From Moringa oleifera (Eukaryota; Streptophyta; Magnoliopsida; Brassicales; Moringaceae): a stretch of DNA of 64,000 bases. The first letter of the stretch is position 1; every line of letters starts with the position of its first letter. The position numbers were made by a program, and so were the translations under genes. Of this stretch, positions 12,890 through 24,480 are shown piece after piece. The stretch lies in NCBI GenBank assembly GCA_021397835.1, contig JAJFZO010000447.1, forward strand, positions 620,001 to 684,000, given 5' to 3'. Below the pieces are notes generated by a model. That model was not told where the DNA came from. It did no database searches and saw only the letters and a list, made by a program, of their open reading frames with translations.

Positions 12890-13052
12890 TCTGGTAGGGG
12901 TTTTAGATCTAATTTTTATGCTTGTATAATAAAAGGAAAGAGCTTTGTATTAAAAAAAAAGGCAAATCAACATAAGAAACATCATACCTTATAGATTGTA
13001 GTGATTCCAATTTATGAATAATATCCTACAAGTCAGAATCCAATGTAAACTT

Positions 13053-13694
13053 TTACAAGATTTTTTGCGATTTTTTAAAACTTAAACTCTTGTTAAGTAT
13101 AATTTTTGACTTATCTTCATCACTCAAATCAAGAATTTTTTGTGCTAAAGTTTCAATAACATCCATAGCAAAAATGAAAGGCAAATCACTAGGATATCTC
13201 ATGGCATCATAAATATTAAATTTACTAATTTCACCATCAAATTTCGTTGTGAGTATACCATCATGCCCATCAATTTTTGTCCTGGATGTTTTTAAGAAAG
13301 GTCTTCCTAACAAAATTAATGAGTTAGATAAATCATCTTCCTCCATATTAAGCACATAAAAATCAGTAGGAAAAAGCAATCTATTGACTTGCACCAAAAT
13401 ATCCTCCAAAACTCCCTCAGGATACACATTAAATCCATCAGTAAGTTGAATAATCACACCAATTTCTTTTAACGGTCCAGTATTCAAAGATGAATAAATA
13501 GATAATGGCATGACATTTATTAAAGCACTTAGATCTAACATCGCTTTCTCAATCCTAACATTACCAACTTTGCAAGGAATAGTAAACATACCTGGGTCTT
13601 TACATTTAGAAGGTAATTTTTTCTGAAGAATAGTTAAAACATCTTTCCCCATACTTACAAATTCATTACTTTTTAATTTTCTCTTGTGATGCAT
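13053..13694 (-). pseudogene. Retroviral-type aspartic protease region of the Athila-like element
   Basis: This is an open frame of 213 codons in the same sense as gag. It contains CKDPGMFTIPCKVGN, then AMLDLSALINVMPLSIYSSL, where the family has the catalytic L-D-L-G/S-A-S-x-N-x-M-P-x-S pattern, followed by DFYVLNMEEDD and LLGRPFLKTSRTKID. The run LDLSALINVMP keeps the Asp; Ala-Leu replace the usual Gly/Ala-Ser region, so activity is doubtful. It is the best-preserved coding part of the element. Confidence 0.75.
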
Positions 13695-13699
13695 AACTC

Positions 13700-15184
13700 T
13701 TTCAGAAACTTGGCATATCGAGGTACCTGTTTAATTGCATCAAGTAAAGGAATCTTTACCTCGACCTTATGAAAGGTATCAAAAATCTCATTTTTTTCCT
13801 CCTCATTCATAGATTTAGATAATCTAGAAGGAAAAGGAGGAATTAGTATGAAAGTTTTTGGTTGCTCTCCATTGGATCCTTTAAGCTGATCAAGCTTTGG
13901 TTAAGGAACTACTTCTTTTTTAGTCTCTTCTCTTGGGATGCATCTTTTGGTGGTCTTGTTAGGTTTTTTTAACTCAGTTTCACTTCTCAAGATAATTGCA
14001 CTAGCATTCTGTTTTAGATTGACAATAGTTTGTGAAAGTAATTTTCTTTAGGATTCTAATCTATTCATTGATGATGCTAGTTGACTTACTTAATCCTCTA
14101 ACTTTTTAATACTTGTTGTTGTCTCTTGTTGAAATTATTGTGTGTTAGATGCAAGTGATTTAACAATTTCTTTAAGAGATATACCTAAATTTGAATAACA
14201 TTATGGTTGCGCAGCTGGTTGTCTACATTAAAATTGAGATCTTGCTCTATAACTAAGATTGAGATGATCCCTTCATCCTAGGTTGTATGTATTTGAATAA
14301 GGATCATATTTCTTTTGTGATCAACTTTAAAATCCTCCAACTACATTAATGTCCTTATAAGGATCATTTTGAAGTGTAGGGCACATATTAATTGGATGGC
14401 CAGTTGCACAAATCCCACAAGCTTTAACTTGTTGCACATTTCCTACAACCAATTGTTAAAAAAAAAAAAAAGAAGTTAGATTGGCTATTTGATTTTTAAG
14501 GGAAGATATATTTGCCTCATTAATCCTTTTTAGAGATATATCTTGTCTGAATTCGAATTATTGTGAGTTAGCAGCCATGATGAAAATCAAATCTCTAGCC
14601 TCACAAGGAGTTTTATTCTCTATAGCACCTCCGCTAGCTGCATCCATCATCCTTCTTTTCATGGGTAGTAATCCTTCATAAAAATATTGAATGAGAAATT
14701 GTTCAGAAATTTCATGTTGAAGGCAACTTGCACACACTTGTTTAAATTTTTCCCAATACTCATGAAGGGCTTTAATATCTTTCTGCTTTATCTCACATAT
14801 TTTCCTTCTAATGCTAGCAGTTCGTGAAGCAGGGAAAAATTCATCAAAAAATAGTTTTATCATCTCTATCCATATGGTCACAGAACTAAAAAGTAAATAA
14901 AACAACCAATCCTTTGCTCTTTCGATCAATGAGAATAGAAAAGCATGTAATTTGATCTTATCTTCAGTTACTCCTTATGGTTTTAGGCTTGAGCACATCA
15001 TATGAAATTCCTTCAGATGCTTGTGAGGATCTTCATGCTTAAAACTATGAAACTTAGGGAGCAAATATATCAAACCAGACTTTAACTTAAAATCTGCTTG
15101 TAAAATGGGATATTGAATGCAGAGTGGTTACTGATTTACTTCTAGTGCAGCCAATTGCCTCAAAGTTCTTTCTTCATTAGCCAT
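13700..15184 (-). pseudogene. Athila-like gag, disrupted
   Basis: From the ATG at 15184 the minus strand gives MANEERTLRQLAALEVNQ, a stop, then PHKHLKEFHMMCSSLKP, another stop, and an open run at 14929-14558 with AKDWLFYLL, FFPASRTASIRRKICEI, LHEYWEKFKQVCASC, ISEQFLIQYFYEGLLPMKRRM and DAASGGAI. This is the typical gag core of Athila-like elements. A zinc knuckle of the form C-G-I-C-x3-H-x4-C follows near 14390-14430. The rest, to about 13700, is broken. Both stops in the first part fit CAA changed to TAA. Confidence 0.8.
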
Positions 15185-15390
15185 GTCTTGTTCTATTTCA
15201 AAATCACAGATGAGTCAACTAAATTAAGTGTTAAATTAAATCCAGAAGATAAAGGTGAATACTCTTGTTGATTTCGTAATTTAGCTTCTTTTATAAACTT
15301 TTTTACTGTCTTTTCAATCTCGGGATCATATGGAACTAGTCACCTGCATGAGAAGAATAAGGCATTAAAGTAAATCTAATTAAAACCAAT

Positions 15391-15408
15391 CCTCGCAACG
15401 GCACCAAA
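15391..15408 (-). other. Primer binding site of the Athila-like element
   Basis: On the minus strand the sequence just inside the 5' LTR reads TGGTGCCGTTGCGAGGATTG. This is close to the TGGCGCCGTTGCCGGGGA primer site I remember for Athila-like plant elements. It lies a few bases from the LTR end, as expected. Confidence 0.7.
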
Positions 15409-15413
15409 AAATA

Positions 15414-16584
15414 TTGGTAGTTAAGACCAATAAATTAAATTCTTACTTAAAAAAATAAACTTGTAATATAGATGAGCAATGTCGTTTCCACAGAGATTGG
15501 TTATATTTATTTTTTATAAAATAAAATAAAAAAGAGTTTAAAAAATTCAAAGTAAATAAAATAAGAATAATAGAAAAATCAATGTAACAGGAATAATTTC
15601 AGGTTTAATTTAGAAATTAATCATTGATGTAAAGATAAAAATATTTTAATCTTCACTGAATTGGTTATGGTTGTTGGTACGACCTAATAACTTATTTTTT
15701 CTTACTTCTTTGATAACCGGGATACAATATCTGATTATTTCTCTTATTAATAAATAATATTAGAGATGATCTTTTACCAATAGCATTAAAAATTAGAGAA
15801 ACTACCAATTCTAGCCAATAAATATATGTGTAGGTTTATTTAAACTAGACTATATATTTTGATAACATAAATTAAAAACTTCTTTTGCAATCAACTATGT
15901 TATTTACTACTTATATTATAACACTTAAACAATTACGGATTTAAAGTTCTAATTAGTAATTTATTCTTTTAATGATTAAAAAAAAGAGCCTTTTTTTGTT
16001 ACAATCAACCACAATAATATTTTCAACAAGCATAAAAAATATATAAACAATGAATAAATAAAAAAACAAATAAAATCAATTAGATTTCACAATTCTTGAA
16101 TAATCTAACCCTTGATTATCCTTTGATTGGAAGAGATGTTTAGCAATCCATAAAAAGAAAAAAATCTGAGAAAAAAGAAAGATAAGGAATAAACTCTGGA
16201 TGTTTCTTTAAAGGAACTACCTCCTCTTTATATAATAATCCATAAACATAGTAACCAATTTTCACTAGAACTCTTAAAAAAAAGCAAGATAAAAATAAAA
16301 TTTTATAATTAATTTTTAAATAAAAGATAAAGTTTTGATTCGGTGAAATTGTAATGCAATTAGGTGTGCCAACACTTTATCCAAATATATCTTCTAGTTC
16401 ATCCACATGTTTTAGGAATCTAACTTTTCATCTTCAAATAATGAATTTGAGTCCATCTTAGTTGAGTTCCTTAATCTACCCTACTAAATATAAAACATAG
16501 TCAAAATCTAAGATTTAATCATTTACAACTAATAAAAACATGAAAAAATATAACAATATGTACGACTATTATGCATTCTATCAA
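15414..16584 (-). repeat. 5' LTR of the Athila-like element
   Basis: The LTR is about 1171 bp, longer than its partner mainly because of about 75 extra bases around 15765-15865. Transcription of the element would start here and run leftward. Confidence 0.8.
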
Positions 16585-19500
16585 GAATGCTAGGGATATC
16601 TATATATATATATATATGTTGTAGAGTCCATGTCCACCTAAACTTTAATTAACTTAGATGCTATGTATGAAGAACATTGTAGTGCTACAAGTGGTAGCAT
16701 TAGACCTTATATAAATAGAAAGCATAGAAGTCATTCTGTTTTACAAATATACAATTCCTAGATATCATAGTAATAGACTTAGTAAGTTAAGTCTAGTAAT
16801 GACGTGACTTTTCTTCTTGTACTATACAATGATAAAGATGTTTCATAACAAGGTGTAAATGTTAATGCTACACCTCTTAAGCCTAAAATACTAAATGAAT
16901 ATATTGGTAAAGTAACATTTGACAATGATGTTGAAGATGGTCATAAGAGTCATGGTGATAATGGTGGTGTTACTAGTGATAGTATTAAAGGATATAGTGG
17001 TGGTAATGGTGAGCAATATAATGTGATGGGAGTGATGGCTACGATAGTTATCATGATGATGATAGTGATGATAATGGCCACAATAGGAGTGATAGGCAAA
17101 GTAATGATGATGGACCTAATGATGTGATAATGGCAATGGTGTGGGTGCTAGTGTATTCGATAAAGATGATACTGATAAAGATGATGATGATAATAAAGAG
17201 TTTGATTTTGATAATAATAAGCATAATCTAGAAGAAAAAGTTGAACTCATACAAAAGGTTCAATCTAATGTTTGTACATCTAATGTAAGAGATGATGTGT
17301 AATTTAATACTCTAGATAGTATGGACAAGACAAACTTTGATTTACTTGATACAAATATATTCGATGAGTTAGTCACTCCTATTGGTTTTGATAATGATAT
17401 GATAAGTAAGAGTAGTTTTGAGTTTAACCTAAATGTAAATATGGTGAACCCTGAATTCAAGATAAGTATGATATTTTTCTTATTGGATACTACCAAGTAA
17501 GCTATTAAGGAGTATGTTGTTAAAGAGGTTATGATGTGAGGTTTGTGAAAAGTAAAGCACATCGATTAAAGGCAATATGCAAAGAAGGTTGTAAATGGTT
17601 GATTTATGTGTCTCAAGTTGATCAAATAGCATTTTATCCATTTAAGACATTTTATGGATCTCAGTCATGCAGGAAATCATTAAGAATATATGTCTTAATA
17701 TTAGATGAATTATTAAGAAATATTTGAAACTTTTTAGATGTGAGCTTAATGTTAAGATGCAAACTAGTATGGAATTGGTTAAATAATAAATGGTTTGTAA
17801 TATGAATAAAGGATGGTAGTGAACACTAAAAAGTTTGCAATGAAATAGATAAATGGTGATGATACTAGGTAATATAGTAGGATTAGAGATTATTATAAAG
17901 AGGTAAGGCAATAAAATCTAGGTAGTACTGTAATTGTCAACGTTGACAGAGCCATTTTGGAGTTTCCTCCTATTTTTCCAAGCATATATGTATGTTTAGC
18001 AACTAGTAGACATGGATTTTTGGCTACAGTAGGCTAATTATGAGTTTTTATGCTTATTGTTTGAAGGGTCTGCTCAAGGTCAATTGATGTCTACTATAAG
18101 CGTAGACCCTAACAACAGCACATACCTTATAGTGTGTGTTATTTTATATGCTAAAATGGAAGACAACAAGACATGATTCATATAGTTATTAATGGTTGGA
18201 TATTTATGATCAATAGAAGGTAAGTCTTTCTTCATTTTATTTATTGTCCATTATAAAGTATAAATGCTTTTTAACTAATTATATTATTATTTATTTGTAA
18301 GTTTTGGTCCCAACCATTAAAGAGGTTGTTCTAGAAATATATATCGAATTTTGTGTCAGGCATTTGTATGCTAACTATCAAAAGCAGTTCAATTGTAAGC
18401 TATTGAAGGATATTGTGTACATCATTGCTAATGCAACATCCAAGATTGAGTTCAAGTTCATTATAGAGCGAATTAAGGGTTTAAATGTTAATACATTCCA
18501 ATGGCTGCAAAAAATTCCTCTTTAAGCATTGTAGCAAACACTCATTTAATATAATGTGTACTTTAAACCATATTCTTCTTCATTACTAATGTAGTTTCCA
18601 TAACCATAACGATAGCTATTAAATTGCATTGAATCTAGGCCTAAGTGTGATATACTCTTGAATAACTTCTCTAAAACATTTAATGTGTTAATAATTAAGG
18701 TTAGGAATAAACCTATCATAATATTCCTTAAAGAGAATAAGAATTACTTATAGGGAGGATTTATGTAAATTGGGATAAGATAATAGGTACAGGGTGATTA
18801 TATGTCCAAAAAAATATAGAACATGCTAAAAAAGGTAAAGCTTAGAGCTAGACATCGGATAGTCTAAGGGTAAGGTATCAAGTTAGGTCAGGGATGAGCA
18901 ATACATTATTGACCTTAAAAGTAAGAATTACTCATGTTTCTAGTACGATCTCTTTTAGGATACCTTGTGTGCATGTAATGTCTGCAATTTTTCACAAAAA
19001 AGAAGAACTTGAAAGTTATGTAGATACATGCTACCATAAGGAAAATGCATGATCACATACTTTTTAATAAACTCAGGTAATACCTTAAATTTGTAACCTA
19101 AGACTACATTAGATCCTATTTATCCTCAACCATTAAAAATACCCACAGTTAGAACTAAAAAAATATGTAGAAAAGATGTCAATGAACCACAAAATACACA
19201 CAAGCTAATCAAAAGGAATAAACATTTACGGTATAGCAGATGCAAACAAGTAGGCCATAATCAATGTTCTTGCAAGGGAAAAGTTAACCAAGTATGCCAT
19301 TGACACTTAAACATCAATTTTCAATAAATTTTGTTGCATACTAATATTTAATCATGCAAAGGAAATGGTAGAAGGATAACAACATTGAAATCCTTATAGG
19401 ATTTGGAATGCATTCTCAAGAGTCGTCTAAAGTACATTTAATGAGATTTAAATCAAATTCATAAATATATTTATTTTAACTCACAATGGTGTATATGTAG

Positions 19501-20100
19501 GCTTATGCCACAATAATACAATTTCCTAGCATGTCGATCCAAACAAGAAGACACCATGTTAATGTTAGGGCACAAGTTAGATCATAAGGTGACAAGGTAA
19601 GTATCAATTTATTATGGTTACATCATTTTTCATACTGACCTTTATTTAATGGTTTTTTTTTTTTTTTTTGCATTGCAAGGTATAGGTACCTCTAACCAAG
19701 GATCAATGGCTATAATAACAAGCGGATTTGGCATTGTTAAATAGTATATCAACCCATACCACAATATTTTAGTGCCTTTATTGCCAAGACACCCTGTTGC
19801 TAATGCCCCTCCAGCAATATTAACCCAAATGTTGAAATAACCTCTTATCAAACCACCTAGTAACCTAACCCAATCAGCCCAAACAGCTCATATTTTATTC
19901 AGTAGAACACCTTAACACAAGCCCATTTTCATGCCACCTGGGCAAGCATTGTAAGACTGAATCATGTTAGATAGTTGTGGCTAGGTAATCCGTAAGAAAC
20001 CCAAACAATAGTTCATTAACACACAACTATAATAACTTTTACCTAGCTACCACAAATAAGTAAAAAGAGAAGTAGAGGTAAAAGTTAGAACTATTGATGA
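16585..20100 (+). pseudogene. MULE transposase, main and C-terminal piece
   Basis: In order on the plus strand: an acidic Asp-rich stretch (about 16920-17430); a MuDR N-terminal domain with NPEFKISMIF and AICKEGCKWLIYVSQVDQI (17445-17700); the DDE-domain region with GSAQGQLMSTISVDPNNSTY (about 18065-18130); PTIKEVV then FCVRHLYANYQKQFNCKLLK (18304-18525); RPKCDILLNNFSKTFN (about 18635-18690); a SWIM zinc-finger region with RIPCVHVMSAI (about 18960-18995); and a CCHC knuckle, SRCKQVGHNQCSC, near 19236-19275 in which the first Cys codon reads as Tyr. A Pro/Gln-rich tail runs to about 20100. Many stops and frameshifts are present. The order and spacing match plant MULE transposases closely, so the family call is firm though the gene is dead. 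Confidence 0.75.
16598..16618. repeat. (TA)n microsatellite
   Basis: A short run of TA repeats lies just right of the nested LTR element, within the MULE transposase remnant. Confidence 0.8.
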
Positions 20101-21779
20101 AATTTGATGCTTGTTTAGTTAATTATGAGAGTCAAAGCAATATTCAAATTAACGTTAAAATGTTTGTTTAATGCTTGTATAATTAATGCTAATAGTCAAA
20201 ACAATATGATTATGGGAGTTTGTTGAAGGATACATTTTCATGATGTTAAGATATGTTTGTGAGTGCAAATTATTTAAGTTATGATAATTATATGCACTTA
20301 TGAATTTCATGATAATGTTAAGATGTGTTTGTAATGATGAATCGATTGTAAAATAATTAGCCATTTTCAGCTTTTTAGTTTGTGTTAATAATTATTTGAT
20401 GCAATGTAATGCAAAATATGTGTCATTAATCATATAGTCATTCAATATTCAACTTGAATATGTTAAGATATGCATATTATGTATCATTAAATGATTAAGC
20501 ATTATATCATTCAACTTGAAAATAGTCATCATTGCATAATAGTAAGAAGCATTAAACCATTTACAAAAGTCATTGCATAATAATACCAAAGATCTTGTGC
20601 ATTTGAGCAAATAAACCAAAAAGGATCACCTAAACACAACTGAGATCAAATCAAAGGAAAGAAGGATCACCTAAATACAACAATGACCAAAAGTAAGCAT
20701 AAAACCCCTAATTATAACCTATGACCAGGCTTATGATATACTGATCAAACCATCATTACAACCACAACATCTTTCTCTGCATTCTGCTTTGCATCCATCT
20801 TTGTGTCCAAATATGTTATAATACCAAGGTAATCTAATAAATGCCATTAAGACATATGAAGTTATAAGTAGGCGATGCTAAAAGATTACCTGACCTTCTA
20901 ATGTTAATATTTTTCAATATAATATTAGTAATATCTAAATTCCTTAGGACATGTTTGTGCATCAAACATCACAATAATCATGTTTCTATATGAAACACAC
21001 CAATGAGTTGCATGAATACCTATTTTTACGCATTTACAAAAGTAATATCACTAATAATAAGCATACATATGTAAACCAAATCAAATTAAAATTCGTTATA
21101 ATCAACATTGAATCTATACATTTTTATGCCTGAAATGCATAATAACTTTTTTTAAAGAATTGCTTTACCTAGTATGCTTACCCACAACCTAGTATGTGTA
21201 CTTTTTTCTCGAACCAATCAATTAAGTAGAAAAAGAAATGAAATGTATTTTGGAAATGTGCATTAAATTTGTCTAACAAAATGCCATACTTAGAATGCTT
21301 ACCTATGCTAATCAAAACGCAATTTACTTACCCAAAAAAAAAAAAATCAAAACCCAATATGTCACCTATACGAACCATTTGTATTTAACCAAAAATTCAT
21401 GCAATTGAATAGAAATTTAACTTATCCCACTCTTCCTATATCCCCAAGATTGCCTTTTTGGATTTCTTCTAATCGATGATGTATACAATTTAGCCCAAAC
21501 ACTGCAGTAGCAATAACTGAGATCGTACCTTGAAGGCTCACTTTTCATCTTTGAAACTCATATTAGTAGTATGTAAACTAATATTTTGACTCTTGATTGT
21601 AGTCGTAGACGCAATAATACATTTTCACTAGAGCCTTCTTTTAGTTTCGATTCTTTTCTCTAATCAATGGCTAAGCACACTCAACAAGAAGAAATTAAAT
21701 CAAAGGGAGTAGATAAGTCAACAAAAATGTATAGAAATTTAGTTTGTAGCTATAAATTAGTGGAAAAGTTTGTGTTTCT
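20101..21779. other. 3' non-coding part of the MULE
   Basis: AT-rich DNA between the transposase remnant and the right terminal repeat, with no protein-like frame. It holds small local repeats: a unit near 20110-20145 recurs near 20172-20205, and a TCATGAT-TTAAGAT-TGTTTGT unit recurs near 20239 and 20307. Confidence 0.5.
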
Positions 21780-21918
21780 CATTTTACCCTCCATTTAACA
21801 AACTTTTTTAATGGAGATTAACAAGAGCATCCAATTTAGTCCAAATCATTAATTTAAAAATAAAATTAATCTGTAAAAAATTTTTGAAATTTGTTCAAAA
21901 AATGGGTAAATCACAATT
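21780..21918 (+). repeat. Right terminal inverted repeat of the MULE
   Basis: This is the inverted match of 8605-8745. CCAAATCATTAATTTAAA at 21841-21858 is shared exactly, and AAATGGGTAAATCACAA at the outer end matches the complement of the left end with one mismatch (AAATGAGTAAATCACAA). Confidence 0.7.
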
Positions 21919-22229
21919 TTTACTTTTTGATCTTTAGCTTAAAACAAATTATGTTGACACAATCCTACATGATACCCATGAAAAGTATCTAAAATACATG
22001 TCACAACATAAAATATAAACATATCTATCAATAAAATAATTGAAGTCGTAACCATACAAACACATTAAAGTGGTTTTGATAAAATTACTTTATTCAACAA
22101 TACATAACCTTTAAGCCAAGTAGTATTTTTAAAACATCCACAAGAATGGTATAGATGTCTTTTCATTGTATTAATGCATATAAAACAACTAAAATGCTAA
22201 TAAGTACATAAAATCTAACAATAAAAAGT

Positions 22230-22564
22230 TGTTATAAATATTATAATCAATTTACAGATGCTATTCATTTTTCATTCCAAAAAAAAAATCCCCTTATGTA
22301 TTAATTTTTGGTATTCGTAACATCTCTTCTTCTCAAACTTTTTATTCTCTTCATGATGTACAATAATGGGATCATTTGAAGTTTTTTTATTATTGATGAA
22401 AGTACGTATAAATAGAGGATATAAAGTTATATGTTCATAATAAGAAATCTAGATGAATGAAAATGAAGATTACTCTTCCTTATTATTGTGTTGCAAGTGT
22501 CTACCCATTCTTTCTAATTAGTATTAGTCTCTTTACTATTGTTTTTTATTATTATTTTATAACA
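22230..22564 (+). repeat. 5' LTR of copia element 1
   Basis: About 335 bp, matching 28330-28634. The best-kept part is the last 180 bp, with AGAGG-TA-AAAGTTATATGTTCA and GAAGATTACTCTTCCTTATT. The right end ATAACA was set by comparison with the other LTR and with the primer-site region that follows. Confidence 0.75.
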
Positions 22565-22580
22565 CATTATTAGGACAAAT
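22565..22580 (+). other. Probable primer binding site of copia element 1
   Basis: CATTATTAGGACAAAT directly follows the LTR. It resembles CGTTATCAGCACGA, which I remember following the LTR in a group of plant copia elements, with several changes. The match is weak. Confidence 0.4.
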
Positions 22581-23617
22581 TCACTCATTCTTTGAATCAA
22601 AGCTAAGGTGATATTCCTTTACTAATTGTCAATCATATATTATAGTTTGTCTTGAAATTGAAGAGACATTTTAATACTTAACAATATTATTTCTTAAAGT
22701 AATTTTTGATGCCACTACTATATATGTTTCATTTCATTGTTATATTTGATTCTTTAAATGCACAACATCGGTTGGATGCTTAGAAAACTTCTTTCTTGGC
22801 ACCAAAATTTCACATAATTATTGTTTTACACTTTACCATTTTTATCTTTTTTTTTTTCATATATATAGTTTTACTTTTCATATTTTTTTATTGGTTATAT
22901 TCAAATTTCATGTAAAATTGCTATGTGTTCTTGTTTATTTTGTGATGAAAATCATTTCTAGTTTGCTTTTATTGCCTTTAAAGAATGATATACTAGATTG
23001 TTGTAATTACACAATTGTTATGTAATCGTTCTAATATTTGTCTTCATCATTTTAAAGTTTATACACCATTGTGGTATTGCAATTCTTAAAATTTATTATT
23101 TACTTTGCTATTAGACTTCTTTTATTATCATTATATACTTGATTGTTTTAGTATTAAAGTATACTTGTGAAATTAGGATCACATGTCTACTATGTCTATG
23201 TTACCTTAATCTCTCAACTATAGATCTATTTTTGTATTATACTTTTCTTTTATTATTTAAGGTTTTATAATCCATTATATCTTCATTTGCCTTTTTAATA
23301 TAACTATTTAATTGATTTGTTCTATGCCTTTTTTTTTGTTTGTTATCATGATTTTTACACAATTGTGATAAAATTTGTTATAGATATTACAATCACTAAT
23401 GTTTATTATTATGTATTGTGTACTTTCATTATCTTATTTACATTATGTTTATTTACCATGTTATTTCAATTGACTAGAGTATGTCTAAATAAATTTTCAT
23501 ATTCTTTTACCATTATATAATGAATGAAACTTTAAACCTTCATATATTATCTATTCAAGCATATATTTTTGTGACATATTAATATAAGATTGTATTTAAT
23601 ATGTTAAAATTTTTATC
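22581..23617. other. Leader of copia element 1
   Basis: About 1 kb of AT-rich untranslated leader lies between the primer site and the first gag ATG. It holds open frames of up to 67 codons without family resemblance. Confidence 0.5.
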
Positions 23618-24480
23618 ATGATAAATATCACAAAACCTTAATTTGTAACTCTTGACATCATGGGATATAATTATTTATCATGATGATCAAATGCTGAAAT
23701 ACACTTGAATGCTATGGGTCTTGGAGATACCATTAAAAAAAATGATACATCTAATTAAGATAATATTAAAGTCATAATTTTTCCTTTGTTATCATCTTCA
23801 TGAGGGATTAAAATTTAAATATCTTACAGTAAAAGATTTCTTTGAATTTTGATGTGGTTTAAAAGAGTGATATGATCATCATAAGATAATAATTCTCTCA
23901 AAAGCTCGTTTTAATTGACAACATCTATGTTTACATGATTATAAAATAATAAGTGAATATAACTCTGCATTATTTTGCATTACTTCTCAACCTATGTTGT
24001 ACAGAGAAGAAATTACAAAAAAAGGTAAATTAGAAAAAACATTATGTACTTTTCATGCCTCGAATGTGCTCCTATAGTAGCAATATCGAGAACATGGGTT
24101 TAAAATGTATTCTAACTTAATTACAGATCTTCTCATGATTGAGCAAAACAATAAACTTTTGATGAAAAATCATCAATCTCATCCAATTAGTTCTATAGCA
24201 TTCTTTGAAGTGAATACTATAACAACTAATAATCATGGACGAGGTCAAATGGCCATAGATATGGTAGAGTTAGTAATAATTTACCTAACTTTAAGAAAAT
24301 CACATATGGTAATAAGAAGTAAAAAAAAAGTAAATCCCTATAACATCATTTTACAAAGACTTAACGTATAAAGATAAAATTAACGTATCAAACTAATGAT
24401 TCTAAATGCATAGAAGTGAACTTGATATATCCAAATGATGATTCTTAACATGGCAAGATAAACATGACATATTTGAATGT
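23618..24480 (+). pseudogene. Copia element 1 gag, disrupted
   Basis: From the ATG at 23618 the translation shows LDIMGYNYLS and AEIHLNAMGLGDTI, then an open run at 24105-24371 with LLMIEQNNKLLMKNHQSHP and FFEVNTITTNNHGRGQM. This matches the plant copia gag layout, from the N-terminal W/Y-L-S-W-x-x-x-x-E region to the basic Arg/Gly-rich end. Several in-frame stops are present. Confidence 0.7.

Larger units (their letters stand above)
9778..16584 (-). mobile_element. Athila-like Ty3/gypsy LTR retrotransposon, gag-protease only, nested in the MULE
   Basis: Two direct repeats of about 1.1 kb (9778-10874 and 15414-16584) begin TTGGTAG and end CTATCAA. Read on the minus strand, the order is 5' LTR, primer site, gag, protease, a short start of RT, a long non-coding stretch, polypurine tract and 3' LTR. 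The rest of RT, RNase H and integrase are absent, so it is non-autonomous, comparable to described gag-only LTR elements of plants. Flanks AAATG (9773-9777) and GAATG (16585-16589) agree in four of five bases and may be the target duplication. Confidence 0.8.
8605..21918 (+). mobile_element. MuDR-type Mutator-like element (MULE) with a nested LTR retrotransposon
   Basis: The element is bounded by terminal inverted repeats (about 8605-8745 and 21780-21918) and holds a decayed plus-strand MuDR transposase gene. That gene is in two pieces, 9511-9777 and 16585 to about 20100, split by a gypsy-like element at 9778-16584. Without the insertion the MULE would be about 6.5 kb, a usual size for an autonomous plant MULE. 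Stops and frameshifts across the transposase show it cannot act now. The exact outer ends and the expected 9-10 bp target duplication could not be fixed by eye. Confidence 0.75.

Noticed and set aside
16920..17240. GAT/GGT-rich stretch taken at first for a tandem satellite
   Set aside because: It reads as the acidic Asp-rich linker of the MuDR transposase, in the right place for that protein.
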